Below are positions 5,740-11,109 of a stretch of DNA of 11,109 nucleotides, piece after piece (the first letter of the stretch is position 1; every line of letters starts with the position of its first letter). The translations under genes were made by a program, and so were the position numbers. The DNA is from Deltaproteobacteria bacterium. GTDB lineage: Bacteria; Desulfobacterota; Binatia; UBA9968. Under the pieces are notes generated by a model. It was not told the origin of the DNA and did no database searches. It saw only the letters and a program-made list of their open reading frames with translations. The stretch covers positions 1-11,109 of the forward strand of contig JAERMN010000097.1 in NCBI GenBank assembly GCA_016844625.1, in the 5' to 3' direction.

Positions 5740-6891
5740 TTAACTCGCAGCCTTGTACACGCTACCCATCTGGCTCTCAACGCCGCGCTTGGCGAGCTCG
5801 GCCGCGAAGGTCGCGCGAATGTGCGGCGCTTCATCCTCGTACTCGATCTGATCGCCGCCCAGTTTCACGCTCTCAGAAGTGCCCCACTGTTTGCGCAGGC
5901 CGGGAAATTTCCTGCTGCTGAAGGGCTTGAGCGCGAGATAGCGCGCCGGCTCGCCGCCGATGTTGAAATGCTGATGAAACCAGCGCTCCGGCGGCACGAT
6001 TAAACTGCCGGGGCGCCAGTTGTAGCGCTTGAGATCGTCGCCTTCTTTCCACACCATCGAAAAGCCTTCGCCTTTGAGAATCAGCACATGGGCGCCGGCG
6101 CCGTGGCGGTGCGCTTTTTTATACGTGCCCACGGGAAATTGCGAGATATGCGCCGACATGACGTTATTCGACATCTCGATCATCAACATTTTACCCCCCG
6201 CGCCGCGCTCTCTTCGTTCGGGTAATTCGTAAGCGCGCACGTCGCGGATGAAGTTCGTGTCATGAAATCCTTCGCCGGGAATCTTCGCTTGGCCGCTGAA
6301 GAAATCCTCCTCGCCGGCATAGCGGTCGGTAAAGCGGTAATCGCAATTAAATACAAAGTCGATGTTGTGATAGAGGTTCAGCACCGTCGGCGCGTTGGTC
6401 ATCGCCAACAGCCGCACCGGCTTATCGCCGGCGCCGTTGAAATGCTGGTACCAAGCATTGAGCGGCGGCGAGAACAAAGCGCCTTCGCCCCACTCGAATG
6501 TTTGTTTCTTGCCCGGCTCTTGCCACACCGTCGTCGCGCCATGGCCGCTGACGACGAAGATCAACTGCTCGAACATATGCTTTTGCGGTTCCAGCGATTT
6601 GCCCGCCGCGATCTCGGCGATATAGCAATCGTTGACGCCCTCCGAGCCGTCGAGATTGAGATAAACACCGCGCCCGCCAAGGCGCGCCCAAGGATACAGT
6701 TCCACCTTATGGATGTCTTCGATATGAAAGCCGCGCACCGGCGGGACGGCCTCCTTTTCGAGAAATAACTGGTAAGTCGTCTTCGCGCCAAGCTCATTGC
6801 CGGCTTTTTGCAGTCTAGCAAGATTGCTGGAGTCCGCCATGAAGGGCACCGCCTTTCCTTGGGTAAAAATTTCTTCTTGACGTTCTGCCAT
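5740..6891 (-). CDS. Bicupin protein of unknown substrate
   Basis: A 383-residue protein with two cupin barrels. The first (about 95-165) contains LEPQKHMFEQLIFVVSGHG and WYQHFN, giving His105, Glu108 and His150 as likely metal ligands. The second (about 245-322) contains KKAHRHGAGAHVLILKGEG and ERWFHQHFN, giving His261, His263 and His306/His308. It is related to the gentisate-dioxygenase-like superfamily but lacks that family's TWHxH signatures, so I would not call it a ring dioxygenase; a cupin oxygenase, isomerase or sensor is possible. The ATG at 6891 has no clear Shine-Dalgarno. An internal ATG at 6840 is preceded by an AAGGAAAGGCGG stretch and could be the true start. It is transcribed ahead of the exported binding protein with a 2-nt gap, which suggests that it processes or responds to the captured solute. 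Confidence 0.83.
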   Translation of the reverse strand: MAERQEEIFTQGKAVPFMADSSNLARLQKAGNELGAKTTYQLFLEKEAVPPVRGFHIEDIHKVELYPWARLGGRGVYLNLDGSEGVNDCYIAEIAAGKSLEPQKHMFEQLIFVVSGHGATTVWQEPGKKQTFEWGEGALFSPPLNAWYQHFNGAGDKPVRLLAMTNAPTVLNLYHNIDFVFNCDYRFTDRYAGEEDFFSGQAKIPGEGFHDTNFIRDVRAYELPERRERGAGGKMLMIEMSNNVMSAHISQFPVGTYKKAHRHGAGAHVLILKGEGFSMVWKEGDDLKRYNWRPGSLIVPPERWFHQHFNIGGEPARYLALKPFSSRKFPGLRKQWGTSESVKLGGDQIEYEDEAPHIRATFAAELAKRGVESQMGSVYKAAS

Positions 6892-7181
6892 TTTCTAGTA
6901 CGCTATTGCATAAAGGGTCAAGCCCATAAACCAACTTATGTTCCCGCCGACGCGCGAAGCTATCGTTTCGCTGCCGAATCTTCCAGCCGTACTCCTCTGC
7001 GTCGCTGCGCCGAGTTCTCAATTGAATGAACAATTAAACGAAGCCACTTCGCGGGCGGGGATTTAACCCCGCCGCCAATTGAAATAACTGCAAAGGGGAT
7101 GCTCGCCCCCGTTGGAAACCCCATAATACTGTGCCCACCTCAAGAGGCGGGGTTAACACAGAATTGAGTAAGGGAAGACTA
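6892..7181. promoter_or_regulatory. Divergent intergenic region with a G/C-rich hairpin
   Basis: This region of about 290 bp separates the minus-strand bicupin operon from the plus-strand unknown gene and must hold promoters for both. GGCGGGG (7054-7060) and CCCCGCC (7067-7073) form a 7-bp stem around ATTTAA. The 11-mer GGCGGGGTTAA recurs at 7146-7156, just ahead of the plus gene, as the reverse complement of 7063-7073. Two alternative pairings are therefore possible in the leader RNA. I see no coding sequence here. Confidence 0.4.
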
Positions 7182-7775
7182 ATGACGGAACCAGGCAGCG
7201 CATTTCACGCTCGCACCCTGCGCGCCATCGGCCAAGATCTTGCCGACTTATTACCCGAGAACTTAGCCATCGAACCGAGCGGCGAAGACTTCATCGCCCA
7301 CGGCATGTGCAGCCGGGCGCGGCTAAAGAGTGCGGAGTCAGACCAAGGATTGACCGGCCTGCGCAAATTTAGCGCCAAGCTACGCGCCGGCATTATCAAA
7401 CAGTCCGCCCGAGAACCTGACTTGGACTTGGCGCCGTTCAGCCGAACCTACCATCCAGTCGACATCGACCGGTTAGATGAAGAGGGCAAACAGCGTCGCA
7501 TCGGCGTCGGCGGCATACCGGAAATCTACAGTCTCGGGGAACGACTACGCACCATCGGTAAGCTTGTCGACAGCCAAAACGGCCGCATCATCAGAATCAT
7601 CAAAGATCTACACCACATCATCTTGGAGTACCGAGACAGCGCCGGCAACCCGAGAAAAGTCGAATTGGACAACACTGAACTCTATCGCCTGCAACGATCC
7701 CACGCCGGCGAACGTAGTGATGGTGTTGGCATCGAAGTTGGCGATGAGAGTAACATTTTTTATAAATCGCAATGA
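7182..7775 (+). CDS. Unrecognised protein, tandem family copy 1
   Basis: I do not recognise this family. The 197-residue product has an N-terminal block (residues 8-43: RTLRAIGQDLADLLPENL, then FIAHGMC) and a strongly conserved block at Tyr90-Tyr150. The latter contains HPVDIDRLDE, SLGERLRTIGKLVD and a GRIIRIIKD/ILEY beta-type segment. The gene at 8408-9022 is a clear paralogue: 34 of 61 residues are identical in the second block by hand count, without gaps. AAGGGAAG at 7170-7177 supports the ATG at 7182; the frame is open back to a GTG at 7131, which lacks such a site. There is no signal peptide or membrane segment, so it is probably cytoplasmic. The last 25 residues are acidic and polar, and copy 2 lacks them. 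Function is unknown; regulator, RNA-binding or phage-related roles are all untested. Confidence 0.72.
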   Translation: MTEPGSAFHARTLRAIGQDLADLLPENLAIEPSGEDFIAHGMCSRARLKSAESDQGLTGLRKFSAKLRAGIIKQSAREPDLDLAPFSRTYHPVDIDRLDEEGKQRRIGVGGIPEIYSLGERLRTIGKLVDSQNGRIIRIIKDLHHIILEYRDSAGNPRKVELDNTELYRLQRSHAGERSDGVGIEVGDESNIFYKSQ

Positions 7776-7902
7776 CCGTTCAAAACAGCTTAATGGCACC
7801 GCTCAGGAAACGGAATTCAATCAATCGTCGCGGTTTGGCGGGAATCGTGCAGCTGTTTGAGACCTCAGTTGCCAAACCGGATCAGCCAAGGTCCCGGACG
7901 TT

Positions 7903-7925
7903 CGCAATCTTGGAGAAAGATTGCG
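7903..7925. repeat. Perfect 9-bp hairpin with GGAGA loop
   Basis: CGCAATCTT (7903-7911) pairs with AAGATTGCG (7917-7925). It lies about 130 bp downstream of the stop of the first paralogue and has no T-tract. It may be a factor-dependent terminator or an RNA-processing site; the loop resembles a Shine-Dalgarno or CsrA-type GGA. Confidence 0.4.
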
Positions 7926-8030
7926 CACCGTTGCCCGACGCAAGTTGTCACGCATCTCGAATTGATTGAATTGCCGCACGAGTCTTATGATTATCCCGAA
8001 TTCCGCAATTGAAAGTGACGTGAAGAGCGA

Positions 8031-8066
8031 GGCGCAAGCCTGCCGTCGCGACGGCAAAGCAGTTCT
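8031..8066. repeat. Inverted repeat arm (left) containing a 16-bp palindrome
   Basis: The reverse complement of this segment begins AGAACTGCTTTGCCGTCG; the plus strand at 9253 begins ACAACTGCTTTGCCTTCG. That is 16 of 18 identical, and both continue to a TTGC(A)CGCC-like end. The pair brackets the second paralogue. It contains the perfect palindrome at 8041-8056. Confidence 0.5.
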
Positions 8067-8407
8067 ACCTCTAAGCGGCCCGCGACCATGGGTGCAATCC
8101 GTGGATTCATCAAGCGCTATGCGCTGGCTGGCTGAGAAGTAAAAACGACTTTGAAACGTTACCGTTGGCTGCCTTCGCGACTCCAGGCTCACACCTCGCT
8201 CAACCGAGGTTATGAATTCAACTGCGGAATTTGAGATTATCGCGGCAACTTCGTGGCCTAAGATTTGTGAAATGGGCGGGAATAACGATTGCTCATGCTA
8301 CAAAGAATCGAAGACAAAGCAAAACCGTGAAACAGAAAAAACCCAAAGAACGCCCGAATCGCACCAAGGATTTATGTAATGCGGATTGCCGCGCACCATA
8401 AGCTGCA

Positions 8408-9022
8408 ATGAAGCCGGGAGAGTCATTCAAAATCCTATCTTCAACTACTTCCGGAGCCTTTGCCCGGGCACTGCGAGTGATCGGCCAAGATTTGAGCAAG
8501 TTAATTCCGGAAACTCTGGAAATCCAGCTGCGCGGTAAGAATTTTGTCGCCCGCGGCCAGTGCGCCAAGGACCGGCTGGACGCCAAACTAGCCAAGCCAG
8601 AAAAGAAAGATCTGAAAGGCTTCTTTGCCGACATGCTCGCGCGCGACGTTTCCACGCTGACGCGGCAAGCGAAATCGCCAACCGTCGAGTTCAGCTACAC
8701 CTACTCCCCTGAAGATATTAACCGGCTCGACGAAATCGGCATGGGCCGGCGCTTCGCCGTGGGGAAAATGCCGGATATTCGCAGCCTCGGTGAAATGCTT
8801 CGAACCATCGGCAGACGGGTCGACGACCAAAAGGGCCGGCTCGTGAAGGTCTACAAGGACGCGCGGCGTATCGTCTTCGAATACACCGGTCATGATGGCA
8901 AATCATGCAATGAAATCATCACCAACGCAGATCTCCATAAGCTGCAGAAAAGCGTCTACGAAAAGCGCGGCAAGTTGGTCGGTTTGGATCCCTGGAAGGA
9001 CCGCAAATTTCCGCGTCGATAA
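8408..9022 (+). CDS. Unrecognised protein, tandem family copy 2
   Basis: A 204-residue paralogue of the gene at 7182-7775. It has the same architecture: an N-terminal block (residues 17-52, RALRVIGQDLSKLIPETL then FVARGQC), a variable Lys-rich linker (53-95), and the conserved block Tyr99-Tyr159 with SPEDINRLDE, RSLGEMLRTIGRRVDDQKGR and a RLVKVYKD/IVFEY strand pair. The C-terminus is basic (DPWKDRKFPRR), unlike the acidic tail of copy 1. The ATG at 8408 has no clear ribosome-binding site. Its N-terminus extends about 9 residues beyond copy 1, and there is no internal Met to trim it. No membrane segment or catalytic motif is recognisable. Because the copies are diverged and both intact, the duplication appears old and both genes appear maintained. 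Confidence 0.72.
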   Translation: MKPGESFKILSSTTSGAFARALRVIGQDLSKLIPETLEIQLRGKNFVARGQCAKDRLDAKLAKPEKKDLKGFFADMLARDVSTLTRQAKSPTVEFSYTYSPEDINRLDEIGMGRRFAVGKMPDIRSLGEMLRTIGRRVDDQKGRLVKVYKDARRIVFEYTGHDGKSCNEIITNADLHKLQKSVYEKRGKLVGLDPWKDRKFPRR

Positions 9023-9375
9023 TAACGACCGACCCCTTGGTTTTTGCATCGGATCAGCGAAAAACCGCTAGCCCGGATTATTCATGCTACGAGGAAACCT
9101 GACGACACTGTGTTGATCGAGGTGTGACCCCAATGAACCAAGACGTCGAACGAAGGCACCGGCGCGAACGTTTCATTTTGCGCTCGGGCACGAGGTTTGA
9201 CCTTTTCACTGCTGATCTCATATGCAACTGGCCGCGCTTGCATCTTCAAGGCACAACTGCTTTGCCTTCGTTCCGCAAGGGTTGCACGCCATCGTATTTT
9301 GCCCGCAGTTTTACCGCGAATAAACCGGGCTAGCTCATGACAATTTCGTTCGCAGCCGCTTACAAGAAACTCGCG
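9023..9375. other. Convergent intergenic region
   Basis: About 350 bp lie between the plus-strand paralogue and the minus-strand permease. GGTTTTTGC (9039-9047) and GCGAAAAACC (9057-9066) can form a bulged hairpin that might stop transcription from the left. The repeat arm at 9253-9290 lies here. The open frame at 9124-9333 shows no family features and I do not call it a gene. Confidence 0.45.
9253..9290. repeat. Inverted repeat arm (right)
   Basis: A diverged reverse-complement partner of 8031-8066, best conserved over ACAACTGCTTTGCCTTCG. It lacks the perfect palindrome of the left arm. Confidence 0.5.
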
Positions 9376-10248
9376 TTAGAGCACGCGCAATTTGGGATCG
9401 AGCGCGTCGCGCAGCGAGTCGCCGAAAATATTGAAAGCAAAAACCGCCAGGCTGATCGCCAAACCGGGAAAGAGCGCCATCCACGGCGCACGCTCGGCAA
9501 ACTCCACGGCGGCACCGCGCAGCATCAGTCCCCACGCCGCGGTCGGCTCCGACACGCCCAATCCAAGAAACGACAGCGACGCTTCCAATAGAATTGCCTG
9601 GCCGAGAAATGCCGTGAGCATGATCAAGTAAGGCGCCATGACGTTGGGCAGCATATGGCGAAAAATAATCCGCGAGTGACTCGCGCCGAGCGTCAGTGCC
9701 GCTTCGACGAACGGTAGCTCTCTTAGCGCGAGCGCGCTACTGCGTACAACCAAGGCGCAACGCGGCAACATTGGCACGATGATGGCCAAAATTAAATTCG
9801 TGATTCCTGAACCAAGCAGCGAAACAACGACCAAGGCCAAAATAATAAGGGGCAAAGAGAGCAGCAGATCCATAAAACGCTGGAGGATAAGATCGACCTT
9901 GCCGCCGAAGTAGGCACTGGCGAGACCAATGATGGCCCCGAGCGTTGCTCCCACGAAGGAAGAAGCAAAGCCCACCCAGAGCGCTGTGCGGGAGCCGTAG
10001 ATAATGCGGGAAAACACATCCCGACCAAAAGCATCGGTGCCGAACCAGTGCGCTGCGCTTGGCGCCTGAAGCATTGCCCCATAATCGGTGGCCAGCGGGT
10101 CGAAAGGCGCAACGACGCCCGCCAGGGCTGCAGCGAAAATCATCACAAAGACGATGGCAGCACCTATGGCCCCTAAAGGACGCTGCCGCGCGAAACGGAG
10201 AACGGCGTTTAAACAACCTTCAATTTGACATTGAACCGGGAATTCCAT
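9376..10248 (-). CDS. DppC/OppC-like ABC transporter permease
   Basis: A 290-residue inner-membrane permease of the dipeptide/oligopeptide/nickel (BPD_transp_1) family. After a short cytoplasmic N-terminus there is a first membrane helix (about 26-47) and the OppC-type periplasmic signature HWFGTDAFGRDVFSRIIYGSR (about 67-87). The core domain carries further helices (about 89-112, 128-160, 205-225 and 258-276). The cytoplasmic EAA loop at about 182-201 (EAALTLGASHSRIIFRHMLP) contacts the ATPase. The LSFLGLGVSEPTAAWGLML stretch is typical of the family. It pairs with the DppB-like permease encoded upstream on the same strand. The ATPases and binding protein are not in the window. The ATG at 10248 has no clear Shine-Dalgarno. 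Substrate is uncertain: peptides, nickel, glutathione or other solutes. Confidence 0.92.
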   Translation of the reverse strand: MEFPVQCQIEGCLNAVLRFARQRPLGAIGAAIVFVMIFAAALAGVVAPFDPLATDYGAMLQAPSAAHWFGTDAFGRDVFSRIIYGSRTALWVGFASSFVGATLGAIIGLASAYFGGKVDLILQRFMDLLLSLPLIILALVVVSLLGSGITNLILAIIVPMLPRCALVVRSSALALRELPFVEAALTLGASHSRIIFRHMLPNVMAPYLIMLTAFLGQAILLEASLSFLGLGVSEPTAAWGLMLRGAAVEFAERAPWMALFPGLAISLAVFAFNIFGDSLRDALDPKLRVL

Positions 10249-10280
10249 GTTACGACATTAATTTTTTTATGTTGTCTTAC

Positions 10281-10362
10281 GTTCAAGCCGTTCAAATCGT
10301 TCAACAGGTACTGAGGTCCGTTCTACGGTTTGAACTACTTGAACAGCTTGAACCGTTTGAAC
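10281..10362. repeat. 9-nt-periodic palindromic array GTTCAANNN
   Basis: GTTCAA occurs at 10281, 10290 and 10299 (9-nt period). Its reverse complement, TTGAAC, occurs at 10330, 10339, 10348 and 10357 (9-nt period). The two half-arrays are inverted around a spacer of about 23 nt and can pair as a long imperfect stem. The array fills most of the 125-bp gap between the two permease genes of one operon. Confidence 0.85.
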
Positions 10363-10373
10363 GACTCTCTGCG

Positions 10374-11109
10374 TCATCGATAGCGAATCCGCGGATCGAG
10401 GAAGGCGTTGATCAGATCGACAAGGAAATTGACAAATATGTAGACGAACGATGTCAGCAGCACCAGACTCTGCACCATGGTGTAGTCCCGCTGGCTGATC
10501 GCCTCGACGAAGAGTTTGCCGATGCCGTTCAAGTTAAAGACCTGCTCGGTGACCACCAAGCCGCCGACGAGAAATGCGAACTCTAGGCCGATAACTGTGA
10601 CGATGGGCAACAGCGCGTTCTTCAGCGCATGGCGGATGAGAACGGCGCGCTCCCAAAGCCCCTTGGCGCGCGCGGTGCGGATGTAGTCCTCGCGCAGCAC
10701 TTCCAAAACCGCTGAGCGTGTCATGCGCGTCGCCACAGCGGAGTAGCGGTAGCCGACGGCGAGGGCAGGCCATATGAGCTGCATCAAGTTCGCTTTGGGA
10801 TCGACCCAAAAGGAGGTAAAAATCAGCGGCGGCAGCCAGCGAAAGTAGATGACAAAGGTGAGGATGATGACGATGCCGAGCCAAAAGGACGGAATGGACA
10901 GGCCTGCGATCGAGAAGACCCGCACGAAGTAATCGATCCACGTGTCTTGCTTCACCGCCGCAAGCGCCCCGAGGGGAACCGATATCAGGACCGCGACGAA
11001 CGTTGCCATCAAGGCAAGTTCGATACTCAACTCAAGTCGAATAGCAATCTCGTGGGAAACGGGCTGTCCCGTCCACATGGATGTGCCGAAGTCCAGGCGG
11101 GGGATACCG
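10374..11109 (-). CDS. DppB/OppB-like ABC transporter permease, partial (5' end beyond the window)
   Basis: The C-terminal 244 or so residues of a DppB/OppB-family permease. The frame stays open to the right edge, and the codons before the in-frame ATG at 11078 (reading GIPRLDFGTS) fit the family's DLGTS motif ahead of the GQPV segment. The true start is therefore outside the window. The visible part has membrane helices, the FSIAGLSIPSFWLGI motif and an EAA loop (LEVLREDYIRTARAKGL followed by RHALKNALLP). It ends with the family's LVDLINAFLDPRIRY. It lies upstream of the DppC-like gene on the same strand, 125 bp away; that gap holds the GTTCAANNN array. As the first of the permease pair, it implies that binding-protein and/or ATPase genes lie further right or elsewhere. 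Confidence 0.93.
   Translation of the reverse strand, partial: GIPRLDFGTSMWTGQPVSHEIAIRLELSIELALMATFVAVLISVPLGALAAVKQDTWIDYFVRVFSIAGLSIPSFWLGIVIILTFVIYFRWLPPLIFTSFWVDPKANLMQLIWPALAVGYRYSAVATRMTRSAVLEVLREDYIRTARAKGLWERAVLIRHALKNALLPIVTVIGLEFAFLVGGLVVTEQVFNLNGIGKLFVEAISQRDYTMVQSLVLLTSFVYIFVNFLVDLINAFLDPRIRYR

Larger units (their letters stand above)
7776..8407. other. Non-coding gap between the two paralogues
   Basis: There is no supportable gene in about 630 bp. Visible structures are a perfect 9-bp hairpin at 7903-7925 (loop GGAGA), a 16-bp perfect palindrome TGCCGTCGCGACGGCA at 8041-8056, and a 6-bp hairpin at 8193-8210. The segment 8031-8066 has a diverged reverse-complement partner at 9253-9290, downstream of the second paralogue. 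The last 100 bp before the second gene is A-rich and may hold its promoter. Confidence 0.5.

Noticed and set aside
7772..7969. Small open frame overlapping the stop of the first paralogue
   Set aside because: It has an ATGA-type overlap only by chance (TGACC context), no recognisable protein features, and it reads through the hairpin at 7903-7925.
8327..8401. 24-codon Lys/Arg-rich frame (GTG start) just before the second paralogue, preceded by an 11-codon frame from 8295 overlapping as GTGA
   Set aside because: The A-rich sequence gives Lys codons by chance. No Shine-Dalgarno is visible and such short frames are expected at random.
7182..9022. The unknown paralogues as a toxin-antitoxin or restriction pair
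   Set aside because: They are homologues of each other, 630 bp apart, with no nuclease or antitoxin motif. The proximity of a real TA-like pair at the left edge is not evidence.
9124..9333. 69-codon open frame as a small gene
   Set aside because: No ribosome-binding site or family motif is present, and part of the frame is the repeat arm at 9253-9290. A minus-strand frame at 8031-8066 gives a similar TALPS peptide only because the DNA is repeated.
10281..10362. CRISPR-like array of evenly spaced units
   Set aside because: The repeat core is only 6 nt with 3-nt spacers and switches orientation in the middle. CRISPR repeats are 23-47 nt with spacers of similar size, and no cas gene is present.
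10059..10586. Plus-strand frame of 175 codons across the permease gap
   Set aside because: The 9-nt array keeps the frame open and yields a repetitive Leu/Glu/Phe peptide. It is antisense to both permease genes.

Overview
This window looks like a chromosomal segment from an uncultured environmental bacterium. The intergenic regions are full of short dispersed repeats of kinds I associate with soil, sediment or groundwater genomes of the Desulfobacterota, Binatota, Tectomicrobia or Rokubacteria type. The protein families fit that picture: bicupins, an NMT1/THI5-like binding protein, an Amidohydro_2 enzyme and peptide-type ABC permeases. The taxonomic guess is inference. I see no rRNA, tRNA, transposase, integrase, CRISPR or plasmid gene.

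Layout. (1) 21-613: a two-gene DUF433/DUF5615 toxin-antitoxin-like module with a GTGA start/stop overlap, followed at 691-1131 by an unrecognised small protein with two cysteine pairs. (2) 1277-2380: a metal-dependent amidohydrolase whose conserved C-terminus continues in another frame to 2417, which suggests a one-base deletion in an A-run. (3) 2381-2909: about 530 bp without a gene, packed with dispersed repeat modules. (4) 2910-3326: a pyridoxamine-phosphate-oxidase-fold protein, convergent with a gentisate 1,2-dioxygenase-like bicupin (3413-4474, minus). A perfect 12-bp hairpin between them covers the bicupin's stop codon. (5) 4516-4760: a second repeat cluster. (6) 5737-4763 and 6891-5740, minus strand: a second bicupin followed 2 nt later by an exported NMT1-like binding protein. 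(7) 7182-9022, plus strand: two divergent copies of an unrecognised protein family, separated by about 630 bp of non-coding sequence. (8) 9376 to the right edge, minus strand: a DppC/OppC-like permease and the 3' part of a DppB/OppB-like permease, with a 9-nt-periodic palindromic array between them.

How the genes may work together. The ring-dioxygenase-like cupin, second cupin, amidohydrolase, flavin/F420-fold protein, exported binding protein and peptide/solute permeases fit a catabolic and uptake region for small organic compounds, possibly aromatic acids. No gene fixes the substrate. The toxin-antitoxin pair and the tandem unknown family are accessory.

The most unusual signals are: (a) the duplicated unknown family at 7182-7775 and 8408-9022; (b) three sequence-unrelated repeat families (CACGAAGNN, CGCAAAGNN, GTTCAANNN) that all run with a 9-nt period, two of them forming long hairpins and the third present in opposite orientations; (c) the probable frameshift in the amidohydrolase. 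I did not find a gene set that I can call a new system with confidence.
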